Source: Streptomyces hygroscopicus (GTDB lineage Bacteria; Actinomycetota; Actinomycetes; Streptomycetales; Streptomycetaceae). From it: DNA of 64,000 bases. The notes beneath the pieces were generated by a model that did not search any database, was not told the origin of the DNA, and worked only from the letters and a program-made list of their open reading frames with translations. Position numbers and translations under genes: made by a program. Positions 46,189 through 54,745 of this stretch are shown here, one piece after another (the stretch's first letter is position 1; every line of letters begins with the position of its first letter). The stretch spans positions 3,720,001 through 3,784,000 of the forward strand of contig CP018627.1 of the NCBI GenBank assembly GCA_002021875.1, read 5' to 3'.

Positions 46189-47600
46189 GAGCAATGCTCA
46201 TGACCTGTGGATCGACCTCGGGCGGACGCGAAGGGCGTACCTTCCCGAGTAATCGACCTCTGGTCATCGAGTAGGCCGACGTTGCACCGTCGGTCGGGAA
46301 GGCACGCCCGTGCTGAGCGTAGTGAATGCCGATGGAACGACCGAGACCGGCTCCCTGATCGACGACATCGTCCGCGAGGGTGCAAGGCGGATGCTGGCCG
46401 CAGCCCTGGAAGCTGAAGTCAACGCCTATATAGTCGAGTTGGACGACGAACGGGACGAGTGCGGACGCCGTTTGGTGGTCCGCAACAGCTACCACCGGCC
46501 GAGGGAAGTGACGACCGCGGCCGGGGTGGTCGAGGTGAAGGCCCCGCGGGTGAACGACAAGCGCATCGACGAGGCGACCGGCGAGCGCAAGCGGTTCTCC
46601 TCGGCGATCCTGCCACCGTGGTGCCGCAAGTCCCCGAAGATCAGCGAGGTGCTGCCCCTGCTCTATCTGCACGGCCTGTCCTCCGGCGACTTCGTGCCCG
46701 CACTCGAGCAGTTCCTCGGCTCGGCGGCTGGCCTGTCCCCGGCCACCGTCACCCGGCTCACCACGCAGTGGCAGGCTGACCACGCCGCGTTCAGCGAGCG
46801 CGACCTGTCCGGCAGCGACTATGTCTATGTCTGGGCCGACGGCATCCACCTGCGTATACGCCTGCGCGAGGCGAAGTCGTGCGTGCTCGTGCTGATGGGC
46901 GTGCGTGCGGATGGCACCAAGGAGCTGATCGCTATGAGTGACGGCTACCGTGAATCAGCCGACTCCTGGGCGGATCTGCTGCGCGACTGTGCTCGGCGTG
47001 GGATGCGTGCTCCCGTCCTCGCGGTCGGCGATGGGGCGCTCGGCTTCTGGAATGCCCTGGCCGAGGTGTTCCCCGAGGCACGGCATCAGAGGTGCTGGGT
47101 TCACAAGACCGCCAACGTCGCGAACGCTCTGCCGAAGTCTGCCCAGCCCAGCGCGAAGAAGGCCCTGCAGGAGATCTACAACGCCGAAGACCGCGACCAC
47201 GCCCTCCAGGCCGTTGCCGAGTTCACCAAAACGTACGGGGCGAAGTTCCCCAAGGCCGTCAAGAAGATCACCGACGACACGGACGAGCTCCTCGCGTTCT
47301 ACGACTTTCCCGCCGAGCACTGGATCCACCTGCGCACCACGAATCCCATCGAGTCCACCTTCGCCACGGTCCGGCTCCGCACGAAGGTCACCCGGGGTGC
47401 CGGCAGTGCGGCCGCTGCGCTCGCCATGGTCTTCAAGCTCGTGGAGTCCGCCCAACAGCGGTGGCGGGCCGTGAACGCACCCCACCTCGTCGCTCTCGTC
47501 CGCGCCGGAGCCCGATTCGAACGCGGACCCCTCGTCGAGCGCCCCGAAGCTCAGGCAGCCTGAACTGCTTCCTTGATCCACAGGATTTGAACTGTTGCTC
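46189..47600 (+). mobile_element. IS256-family element
   Basis: This element of about 1.41 kb is bounded by imperfect inverted repeats: GAGCAA, nine bases, then CCTGTGGATC at the left, and GAGCAA, ten bases, then CCTGTGGATC when read inward from 47600. I did not find a convincing 8-base target duplication. Its right end lies just upstream of the dehydratase gene and probably replaced that gene's leader. Confidence 0.75.
46310..47563 (+). CDS. IS256-family (mutator-type) transposase
   Basis: The product is 417 residues from GTG 46310. Typical features are GARRMLAAALEAEVNAYIVE near the N-terminus, RNSYHRPREVTTAAGVVEV, VYVWADGIHLRI with the first catalytic Asp, AVGDGALGFWNAL with the second, the HQRCWVHKTANV signature and the final Glu in TTNPIESTFATVRLRT. 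Length and motifs are complete, so it is probably functional. Confidence 0.93.
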   Translation: MLSVVNADGTTETGSLIDDIVREGARRMLAAALEAEVNAYIVELDDERDECGRRLVVRNSYHRPREVTTAAGVVEVKAPRVNDKRIDEATGERKRFSSAILPPWCRKSPKISEVLPLLYLHGLSSGDFVPALEQFLGSAAGLSPATVTRLTTQWQADHAAFSERDLSGSDYVYVWADGIHLRIRLREAKSCVLVLMGVRADGTKELIAMSDGYRESADSWADLLRDCARRGMRAPVLAVGDGALGFWNALAEVFPEARHQRCWVHKTANVANALPKSAQPSAKKALQEIYNAEDRDHALQAVAEFTKTYGAKFPKAVKKITDDTDELLAFYDFPAEHWIHLRTTNPIESTFATVRLRTKVTRGAGSAAAALAMVFKLVESAQQRWRAVNAPHLVALVRAGARFERGPLVERPEAQAA

Positions 47601-47618
47601 GCGCTACGCTGCTGCGTC

Positions 47619-48599
47619 GTGCAGAAGACGCGCCTCGACACTGCTCGGATCCGGGCGGCCCGCCGAGTGATTGACCCGGTTTTCCTCGACACTCCGCTGT
47701 ACCGCTGCGAGGCGCTGGAGCCCGGCCTCGGGTGCACGGTGAGCATCAAGCTCGAAACAGCGAACCCGGTCCGCAGCTTCAAGGCCCGCGGCACCGAGGT
47801 AGTCGCGAGCCTGCTCGCCGAGAATGGCTCGCGAGACGTGGTGTGCGCCAGCGCGGGCAATCTTGGCCAGGCCCTCGCGTGGTCCGGTCGCGGCCGGGGG
47901 CTTGAGGTGACTGTCGTGGCGTCCCGCTTTGCGACTGTGGCCAAGCTTGACCGCATCCGCGCGTTGGGCGCCAGGTTGGAGCTGGTGGACGGCGACCACG
48001 AGATGGCGCGCGAGCGGGCGGCGGCCATCGCGCGCTGCGACGGCATCCGGCTGCTCGAAGACAGCCTGGACATCGAGACCTGCGAGGGCGCGGCAACCAT
48101 CGGCCTGGAACTGGCCGACACCGTGCCGTCGTTCGACGCCGTCCTGATCGCTCTCGGCGGCGGGGCGCTGGCCACCGGTGTGGGGCATGTGGTGAAGGCC
48201 ATGGCGCCCGAGGTCGAGGTGATCTGCGTCCAGCCGCTGGGCGCACCGGCGATGACACACTCGTGGCGCGGGCGGCGCGTCGTCACCACCGACTCGACCA
48301 ACACGATCGCTGACGGCGTCGCGGGCCGGCGTCCCATCCCGGCCGTCCTGGACGACCTCCTCCTGGTCGCTGACGACGCCGTTCTGGTCAAGGAGGCGTC
48401 GATCATCGCCGGTATGCGGATGCTCCTCGACCACTCCGGCCTCGTTGTCGAACCGTCGGCCGCGCTCGGCATCGCGGCGATCCTCGAAGACCGCGACCGC
48501 TTCGCCGGCCGGCATGTGGTCACCATCGTGTGCGGCAGCAACGTCGACGTAGACGCCTATCACCACTGGGTCGGTGCGGCTCCCGTCCACAGGTCTTGA
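47619..48599 (+). CDS. PLP-dependent serine/threonine dehydratase-like enzyme
   Basis: The product is 326 residues from GTG 47619. Fold type II PLP enzyme motifs are the Schiff-base lysine K55 in NPVRSFKARG, the SAGNLGQ loop, and a phosphate-binding glycine run LIALGGGALATG. Overall it is like threonine dehydratase without the C-terminal ACT domain. It would deaminate Thr or Ser, or act as a racemase or ammonia-lyase. The gene starts 18 bases after the IS256 end, so the native promoter, and perhaps a few codons, were removed by the insertion. Confidence 0.83.
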   Translation: MQKTRLDTARIRAARRVIDPVFLDTPLYRCEALEPGLGCTVSIKLETANPVRSFKARGTEVVASLLAENGSRDVVCASAGNLGQALAWSGRGRGLEVTVVASRFATVAKLDRIRALGARLELVDGDHEMARERAAAIARCDGIRLLEDSLDIETCEGAATIGLELADTVPSFDAVLIALGGGALATGVGHVVKAMAPEVEVICVQPLGAPAMTHSWRGRRVVTTDSTNTIADGVAGRRPIPAVLDDLLLVADDAVLVKEASIIAGMRMLLDHSGLVVEPSAALGIAAILEDRDRFAGRHVVTIVCGSNVDVDAYHHWVGAAPVHRS

Positions 48600-48736
48600 C
48601 AATTACTCCCCACAGCCGGGCGCGACCGTGTCCGGTCTCTGGCGTGCGTCGCTGACAGGCCAACTGAACCCGCACCTGCGACGCCCACTTTCCGGCGCCT
48701 GGCCGACCGCGCATGCTGCGCCCTGCCTTCGGAGAA

Positions 48737-48772
48737 GGAAACGGGAAACAGCATCGATCGCCTTGTCCGTCC
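48737..48772 (+). promoter_or_regulatory. conserved element upstream of XRE-TPR gene (copy 2)
   Basis: GGAAACGGGAAACA is followed at the same 21-base offset by TCGCCTTGTCCGTCC, as at 28935-28970. Further matches continue in GCTGCCGCA and GTGCAGCA. It lies about 70 bases before the start of the XRE-TPR gene and is a candidate binding site for that protein. Confidence 0.5.
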
Positions 48773-48840
48773 GGGAGGGGCTGCCGCACTCTTTCGTGCA
48801 GCACCAACTCGGCCTGGGTGGATGGGCTTTGGAGGTCTCC

Positions 48841-50133
48841 GTGCCGCAGTCGTCCACCGTGTTCGGCGAGGAGCTGAGGAAGCGGCGTCTGGAGGCCGGA
48901 CTGAGCCTCACGGCCTTGTCCGGCGCCGTGCATTACAGCAAGGCACAGCTGAGCAAAGTCGAGAGAGGAATCAAGGCACCCAGCCGTGACCTCGTTCGGC
49001 TGTGCGACGCCGCCCTCGGTGCCGACGGAGCGCTGATGGCCCTTGCCGCCGAGACCGCACCCGACGTACCTGCCGAACCAGCACCCGGCCACATCGACGA
49101 GGAGGACTGGATCATGCAATTGTCGCCGGACGGTCCGAACCAGTTCCAGTCCCTGGGGCGGCGAGAGGTCGTGAGCGCCGGTGTCACATCACTGATGACA
49201 TGGCGATCGGACGGGTCCGGCCCGGTCTCCCCGGCCTCGAGTGCCGGCATGCTGGAAGCCTCCCGCTCGCTGTTCACGCACTACCGGAAACTCGGCCAGA
49301 CCGTGGAACCCGGCCTGCTCCTGCCCGCCCTGATCGCGCAGACGCACACCTTGCGGGAACTGTCCGCTCACACCGACGCCGGCACCCGCCGACAGCTGCT
49401 GGCCCTCGGCTCCCGGTACGCCGAGTACGTCGGCTGGCTGGTGCAGGAGACTGGGGACGACCGTGCGGCACTGTGGTGGACGCAGCGTGCGGTCGACCTG
49501 GCAGAAGCCGGCGGTGACCAGGCACTGGCCGGCTACGCGCTGGTCCGCAGGGCTTTGGTCACCTTGTACCGGGACGACGCCGAGCAGACCATCAGCCTGG
49601 CCCGCCGCGCGCAGAGCGGCACGCTGCCCCCACGGATCCGGGGACTGGCCGCACAACGCGAAGCCCAAGGGCACGCACTCGCGGGTGATCTCAATGCCTG
49701 TCTGCGTGCCCTGGAGCGCGCTCGTACGCTCATCGCCTGCGAGGACGACAGCTCCGACGGGCCGGTGATCGGCACCATGCACCTTCCCGACCCGGTCGGC
49801 ATGGTCACTGGCTGGTGCCTGGTCGATCTCGGCCGGCCTCGGGAAGCCAGCGAGGAACTCGACCGACAACTCGCCCTGGTCGGCCAGGACGCGGTGCGTA
49901 CCCAGGTGCGATACGGCGTGCGCCGTGCGCTCGCCCATGCGTCTGCCGGTGAGCTCGACCACGCGTGTGCGCTGACGGCACCACTGCTCGACGGCCTGGC
50001 GACAGTGCGCTCAGCAACCGTCACGACCGATCTACGGCGTCTAGCCCGGGTCCTGGCTCGCCATTCGAACCACCCTTCCGTACGAGAGCTCGGGCCGCGG
50101 CTCGGCACGTTATCGCGTTCGTCCACTCCCTAA
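48841..50133 (+). CDS. XRE-family regulator with TPR-like region (copy 2)
   Basis: The product is 430 residues from GTG 48841, six bases after GGAGG. Residues 9-66 form the helix-turn-helix (ELRKRRLEAGLSLTALSGAV, then HYSKAQLSKVERGIKAPSRD). A linker with DEEDWIMQLSPDG follows, then a helical TPR-like body with LLALGSRYAEYVGWLVQETG and GYALVRRALVTLYRDDAEQT. It is closely related along its whole length to the product at 29037. It heads the complete five-gene operon, is 13 bases from the TIR start, and is likely its regulator or signal sensor. Confidence 0.87.
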   Translation: MPQSSTVFGEELRKRRLEAGLSLTALSGAVHYSKAQLSKVERGIKAPSRDLVRLCDAALGADGALMALAAETAPDVPAEPAPGHIDEEDWIMQLSPDGPNQFQSLGRREVVSAGVTSLMTWRSDGSGPVSPASSAGMLEASRSLFTHYRKLGQTVEPGLLLPALIAQTHTLRELSAHTDAGTRRQLLALGSRYAEYVGWLVQETGDDRAALWWTQRAVDLAEAGGDQALAGYALVRRALVTLYRDDAEQTISLARRAQSGTLPPRIRGLAAQREAQGHALAGDLNACLRALERARTLIACEDDSSDGPVIGTMHLPDPVGMVTGWCLVDLGRPREASEELDRQLALVGQDAVRTQVRYGVRRALAHASAGELDHACALTAPLLDGLATVRSATVTTDLRRLARVLARHSNHPSVRELGPRLGTLSRSSTP

Positions 50134-50146
50134 GGGGGACATCACC

Positions 50147-50902
50147 GTGAAAGAGGTCTTCATCAACTACCGCACAGGCGACGGGGAGAAGACCGCCGCC
50201 CTGCTCGACCAGGAGCTGTCCCGTCGCTTCGGCCCGCAGCACATCTTCCGTGCCTCGAGGTCCATCGCCCCCGGCGAGGCATACCCCGAGTCCCTGTTGT
50301 CCGCGCTGCGACGCAGTTGCCTGCTTCTGGCCGTGATCGGGCCGGACTGGACGAACTTCCGGACGAGGCTGCACGACCCGGCGGACTGGGTGCGCAGGGA
50401 GATCGAGGAGGCGTTCAGCTGTGAGCTTCCGGTCGTACCCATTCTGGACGGACGGAAGACCAACCGACTGAGCATGGCCGATGTGCCGCCTGATCTGGCG
50501 CGGCTCGCCGATCTCCAGTCCATTCCGTTCGACACCCATGACACCGAGAGCGGTGTAAGACGCATCGGCGATCTGGTGGCCGAGATGGTTCCCGGCCTCG
50601 ACGACCTGGCCCGAAGCGACGGGACGTCGCCCGCGTCGGACACCGTGACCAACTCGATCGGAGACGTGAGCGGAACGGCGGTACAGAGCCGTGACTTCAC
50701 CGGAGACGTCGGCGGCACGGTGGTGAAGGGCTCTCAAGGCCCTGTCCACACGGGCAACGGCAGCATCTACCAGAACTCCCGTCATGTATCGGGCGACCGG
50801 CACTTCTCAGGCAACGGGATGACGTACTTCGAAGGCGACAACCACGGCAACGTCCAGCATCGGTTCGGTGAGCCGGATCGGCGCGAGGAAGATGGCCGGT
50901 GA
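50147..50902 (+). CDS. TIR-domain protein with repetitive signalling tail (copy 2)
   Basis: The product is 251 residues from GTG 50147. The TIR domain (1-145) includes EVFINYRTGDGEKTAAL, SIAPGEAYPESL, LLAVIGPDWTN, WVRREIEEAF with E85 as the likely catalytic residue, and VPILDGRK. The tail carries two kinds of short motif: NSIGDVSGTAVQSRDFTGDV at 169-188 and GPVHTGNGSIY at 198-208, then GMTYFEGDN. The first resembles the GPVIQSGRITG motif of the small protein at 53991, and the second resembles the N-terminus of the ATPase at 50899. Shared motifs suggest these proteins assemble together. A TIR NADase acting as the toxic effector is inferred from the family. Confidence 0.88.
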   Translation: MKEVFINYRTGDGEKTAALLDQELSRRFGPQHIFRASRSIAPGEAYPESLLSALRRSCLLLAVIGPDWTNFRTRLHDPADWVRREIEEAFSCELPVVPILDGRKTNRLSMADVPPDLARLADLQSIPFDTHDTESGVRRIGDLVAEMVPGLDDLARSDGTSPASDTVTNSIGDVSGTAVQSRDFTGDVGGTVVKGSQGPVHTGNGSIYQNSRHVSGDRHFSGNGMTYFEGDNHGNVQHRFGEPDRREEDGR

Positions 50903-52896
50903 ACCAGCAAGGCAGTACACGAGTCGAGAACCCACAGGGCTTCATACACACCGGTGCCGGCAACATCTACGTCAACGGCGGCCCACACCAGCAGGACTCG
51001 GACAAGCCGGCCTTCCGACGCGTCGCCGAAGACCAACTCCGCTGGCTGAGACGCGTGTTGGTCAACCCGCCCGGCATGGGCAAGGCCCGCGCGATGCTCG
51101 CCGACACCGGCACCGTCATCCTGCACGGTGCACCCGGCAGCGGCCGTACCGCAGCGGCCCGCGTACTTCTGCGGAATTGCCGCCGGGACAGCGGCGTCTT
51201 CCACGAACTACTGCCCGGCGAGGAGGACGAACTGGCCCTCCATGACCCGGCGCTGGTCGGAACCGGTGACCAGTTGCTGCTAGATCTGTCCACCGCCGAC
51301 GACCGCCAGTGGTCCGCGGCACAGGCCGACCTTCCCGCGCTCCGCAAGTCCGTACACGAACAGCACGCACACCTTGTCGTCGTCATGCCGCACGACGGCA
51401 CTCTCGATCCCGATCTCCAGTACTACCGGGTCGACATCGAGCGGCCTCCAGGCCGGCAGGTTCTCAGACGGCACCTCCGTATACACGGCATGCCATACGA
51501 GCAGTACATGCGGTCCGATGCCACCGTCGACGAGTTCGTGGCCGTGAAACGACCGATGCGGGAGATCGCGGACTTCGCCGACCTGGTGCGCCGTGCCCGC
51601 GAGACCGCTCGACCGGACGAAGAATTCGCGCAGTGGTGCGCGGCAGCCAAGAGAGCACGCAACGACCGGCGGAAGGAAGTCGCCGCACGCGTCGCGGGAT
51701 TGCGCGAAGCTCCTCAGCGGGCGCTGCTGATCACCGTCTCCATGCTCCACGGGGCACACGCCGATGTCATCCACCGCGCGACCCAGCTCTTGCTGCGCAC
51801 TCTGGCTTCCCCGTCGGACGGGCTCCCGCTGCTCCAGCACAAGGACCTCGCCGAGCGGCTCACGGAGATCTCAGCCGCTACCGGGCCGAGCGGACACGTG
51901 CGCTTCACGGAACTGGACTACGACGCTGCCGTCCGCGCACATTTCTGGGACCACGTGCCCGACCTGCGGCCCCACCTGGGCACATGGGCCGTGAGCGTCG
52001 TGGATCTGAACGACCCGCACGTCACTTCTGCCGTTCGTGACGGTCTGGTGACGCGTCTGGCCGGTCAGTACCTACGGACCGGGCGCGGGGACGGCCTGGC
52101 GTCTCTCGCCGAACGTTGGAGCATCGAGGCAACAAGCAGAGCGCGGCTCGAAGCCGCTGTCCATGCGCTCACCTGTGGCCTCGAAGATCCGGCTCACGGC
52201 AGGGAGTTCCGCGCACGGATCTATCAATGGTGTGCTCACCGTCATCTCAGGGGAGAGTTCGCCCAGGTACTCGTCCGGGTCTGCGCCGATGTCCTCGCGG
52301 CCAGCCATCCGGATCAGGCTCTGCTCAGGCTTTACTACCTGGCCTGGCACGAGCCCGAACCGGGGCCTGCCCTGCAGGCGTTGGACGACCTGGTGGCCGG
52401 CAGCCGCCGACTGCGCCGAAGGCTGCTCGACCGCCTCGCGCGATACGGCCCCTCCGCCCCCGACCTCGGCATCTTCCTGCGAGTCTGCGATCCAGCGCCG
52501 TTGACAGACTCCTCCGAAACCGCACGTGCGCTGGTGGAGGAGACAGAAGTACAGCGCTCCTTGACCACCTGCTGGCATGCCGTACTCGCCGGGCTGCCCC
52601 GGGCGACATGGCAGCCGCACGCGGCACGCTGGCTCCACCGGGCAGCCGACGACACCGCGCACCGTGGTGAGCTTCTGCTCGACCTCCTCGTCAGCGCGGC
52701 CGAGCAGTGCGGGGAACGACGGGGTGAGGCCTTCGCCGCGCTGTACGCGAGCGCCCGCGAAGCCGAACGCACCGCCCCGGGAGGTCCCAAGCACTCCGTC
52801 GAGACTACCGAATTGCTAATGCACAAGATCAGCGTGGCCCAGGGCCTCGGCCCAGCCACCCGGCCGTCGACGTCAGCCAGGGGGACTCAACCGTGA
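50899..52896 (+). CDS. P-loop ATPase of TIR operon, STAND-like
   Basis: The product is 665 residues from GTG 50899, overlapping the TIR stop (GTGA). Residues 9-27 hold the shared motif (NPQGFIHTGAGNIYVNGG). The ATPase region has a Walker A-like HGAPGSGRTAAAR at 76-88, in which Arg takes the place of the usual Lys in both paralogues, and QLLLDLSTADD as a possible Walker B strand. The C-terminal 400 residues are alpha-helical. I read it as a signal-transducing NTPase that would recruit the TIR protein through the shared motifs. The stop overlaps the membrane-protein start. Confidence 0.75.
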   Translation: MNQQGSTRVENPQGFIHTGAGNIYVNGGPHQQDSDKPAFRRVAEDQLRWLRRVLVNPPGMGKARAMLADTGTVILHGAPGSGRTAAARVLLRNCRRDSGVFHELLPGEEDELALHDPALVGTGDQLLLDLSTADDRQWSAAQADLPALRKSVHEQHAHLVVVMPHDGTLDPDLQYYRVDIERPPGRQVLRRHLRIHGMPYEQYMRSDATVDEFVAVKRPMREIADFADLVRRARETARPDEEFAQWCAAAKRARNDRRKEVAARVAGLREAPQRALLITVSMLHGAHADVIHRATQLLLRTLASPSDGLPLLQHKDLAERLTEISAATGPSGHVRFTELDYDAAVRAHFWDHVPDLRPHLGTWAVSVVDLNDPHVTSAVRDGLVTRLAGQYLRTGRGDGLASLAERWSIEATSRARLEAAVHALTCGLEDPAHGREFRARIYQWCAHRHLRGEFAQVLVRVCADVLAASHPDQALLRLYYLAWHEPEPGPALQALDDLVAGSRRLRRRLLDRLARYGPSAPDLGIFLRVCDPAPLTDSSETARALVEETEVQRSLTTCWHAVLAGLPRATWQPHAARWLHRAADDTAHRGELLLDLLVSAAEQCGERRGEAFAALYASAREAERTAPGGPKHSVETTELLMHKISVAQGLGPATRPSTSARGTQP

Positions 52897-53981
52897 CTAC
52901 CGCGCGAAAGACGACAACCCTCTTCCTCACCGTCTTATGCGGCCTACTGCTGACCATCCTCGGTCTGACACAACAGTGGCCCGCGTGGACATGGCCGGCG
53001 CTGGCCGTGCTCCTCCTCGTCATCCCCGCAGCGGCCTTCCGCATCGCTTCACGGCGCCGCGGCTCCATCCCGGTCAGCTTCGACGAACAACGCACAGCGA
53101 CCCCCGTAGAACGCACAGAGTGCCACGTCAGCCGAGTGGTACTGCCAAGCCACTGGGACGACTACAACTTCGTGTTCTCAGCGACCGTACGCTGGTATCT
53201 CCTCGACTCACCCGGAAACGGCCCTGTCCTCAATCCCGCAGGACTCGCCGTCGAAACGGTCCTGAACCGTGCCCGCTCCGTCACCGAGAGACGGGATCCG
53301 GGCCGAGTCTCACTCGTGCAGCATGAACTCAGCGGTGTACTCAGTCGTATGAGCCCGGACCCCACAGGGCATCTGCAGGCCATGGCGGAAGACATCAGCC
53401 TCACCTTGCTGGACCAGGACCAGGAGCGCCTGGACAGACTCGCCGACGTGCGCAAGGACAAGGCCGTCTGGGAACACCAACGCAAGTACGAGCAGAGCAA
53501 GCGCCAGTACCTGGGCGAGGACGTACTCAAGGACACCGGCAGCGCGGTGGTCTGGTGGCTCGCCAAGAACGACGAGCACGTCGAAAAGACGGTGGGAGAC
53601 CTGGCCCTGCTCGCGCAGCTCACGTCCGCAGCCAATAACACGGACATCCCCGAGCGACTTCAGAATCTCGTGTCGCAGCAGTCCGGCGAGGGAATTGCTC
53701 CGGAATTCGTCGAGGAGAAATCGGCTCCCGCGTCCCAGGAACGGACGGCTACAGATCATCTCTCGGGCTTCTTCGACGCCATCGGCTTCACGGAGGGAGA
53801 CGACCGCCGGGCGATGCTGGCCAAACAGGTCTCCGACATCATCACGCAGCAGAACCGATACGAGACAGCCGAGGCCCTACGACGCCGGTTCGATCCGCCG
53901 ACAGCCTTCACGCCGAACAACGGTGAGGAGCCGAATTCCTCCGCCGCCGCGCCCGATGAACCATCCCCGTCCCCCATATAG
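52893..53981 (+). CDS. two-TM membrane protein of TIR operon
   Basis: The product is 362 residues from GTG 52893 (GTGA overlap with the ATPase). Two hydrophobic segments lie at about 9-27 (LFLTVLCGLLLTILGLT) and 33-50 (WTWPALAVLLLVIPAAAF). The remaining 310 residues are soluble and charged, with an SPFH/band-7-like look (VRWYLLDSP, AVETVLNRARSV, a Glu/Arg/Gln-rich helix around 180-215). It may anchor the system at the membrane or be its target. I cannot assign a family firmly. Confidence 0.65.
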   Translation: MTTARKTTTLFLTVLCGLLLTILGLTQQWPAWTWPALAVLLLVIPAAAFRIASRRRGSIPVSFDEQRTATPVERTECHVSRVVLPSHWDDYNFVFSATVRWYLLDSPGNGPVLNPAGLAVETVLNRARSVTERRDPGRVSLVQHELSGVLSRMSPDPTGHLQAMAEDISLTLLDQDQERLDRLADVRKDKAVWEHQRKYEQSKRQYLGEDVLKDTGSAVVWWLAKNDEHVEKTVGDLALLAQLTSAANNTDIPERLQNLVSQQSGEGIAPEFVEEKSAPASQERTATDHLSGFFDAIGFTEGDDRRAMLAKQVSDIITQQNRYETAEALRRRFDPPTAFTPNNGEEPNSSAAAPDEPSPSPI

Positions 53982-53990
53982 GAGATGTCG

Positions 53991-54440
53991 ATGGACAGTG
54001 AGTTGGCCGCTCTCGCAGTGTCGGGAGCAACCACCCTCGTTTCCCTCATGGTCACCGACTCCTGGACGCACGCCCGCGAACTCATCGGACGGTTCTTGGC
54101 ACGTAGCAGTTCGGATGTCACCACAATCACCGATCTGGCCAACGCAAGGACCCGGCTGCTCACCGCCAACGCCGCAGAGGACGAGCAGGCCGTCAACGCC
54201 GTCAGAGCGCAGTGGCAGGTCCGCCTACAACAGCTCCTCGAGACCGGGTCTGTCACCAGCGGTGAACTGTGCCTCCTGCTGGCCTCGTTGCAGCAGCTCG
54301 TCGCTACCTCAGCGACACCTAGTGGGACCGTGCACAACGACGTCAACGGCGGCGTTCAGCACGGTCCCGTCATCCAGTCGGGCCGAATCACCGGGCTTAC
54401 GTTCCACGTCCACCAACCCCCGGCCGCCGGACGAGGCTGA
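53991..54440 (+). CDS. small protein with amyloid-like signalling motif
   Basis: The product is 149 residues from ATG 53991, preferred over ATG 53985 because AGGAG is then six bases upstream. The N-terminal 25 residues are weakly hydrophobic (LAALAVSGATTLVSLMV), the middle is helical, and residues 111-140 read SGTVHNDVNGGVQHGPVIQS then GRITGLTFHV. That segment has the alternating Asn/Gly/Val/Gln pattern of actinobacterial amyloid signalling motifs (BASS type) that sit at the end of effectors or adaptors. It is the last gene of the operon. It probably acts as an adaptor or effector joining through the same motif type as the TIR tail. Confidence 0.65.
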   Translation: MDSELAALAVSGATTLVSLMVTDSWTHARELIGRFLARSSSDVTTITDLANARTRLLTANAAEDEQAVNAVRAQWQVRLQQLLETGSVTSGELCLLLASLQQLVATSATPSGTVHNDVNGGVQHGPVIQSGRITGLTFHVHQPPAAGRG

Positions 54441-54745
54441 GTTATGGGACTCGCCGAACAGTCAGCACCAGAGCCCTGCGAAACCCCAGCATTCTCACCG
54501 TGGTTGACATCGCGAGGGCCCTCGATGTCACCCCAGGTGCACTCACTGACCACCTCTCAGCCAAATAGGCAGGAACTCACTCAGACCACACTGACGGCCA
54601 GACACGCTGGTCGACTACCGCGGCTACGACCAGGCCGGGGCCGACCGACTTTGCCGGTAACGCCGCATCTGACTCTTCATCCCGTGCGCGGCTGGCCAAG
54701 GGTGGCTCCTGAACGTCGACAATGGTGCTGCGCAGCGCGGCTCAA
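54441..54745. other. convergent intergenic gap, no gene seen
   Basis: About 305 bases separate the end of the TIR operon from the end of the giant minus-strand gene. No frame looks coding, and no strong hairpin followed by T residues was noticed, so I cannot place a terminator. Confidence 0.4.

Noticed and set aside
54441..54745. Terminator between the convergent TIR operon and STAND gene
   Set aside because: No stable hairpin with a T-run was found by eye.
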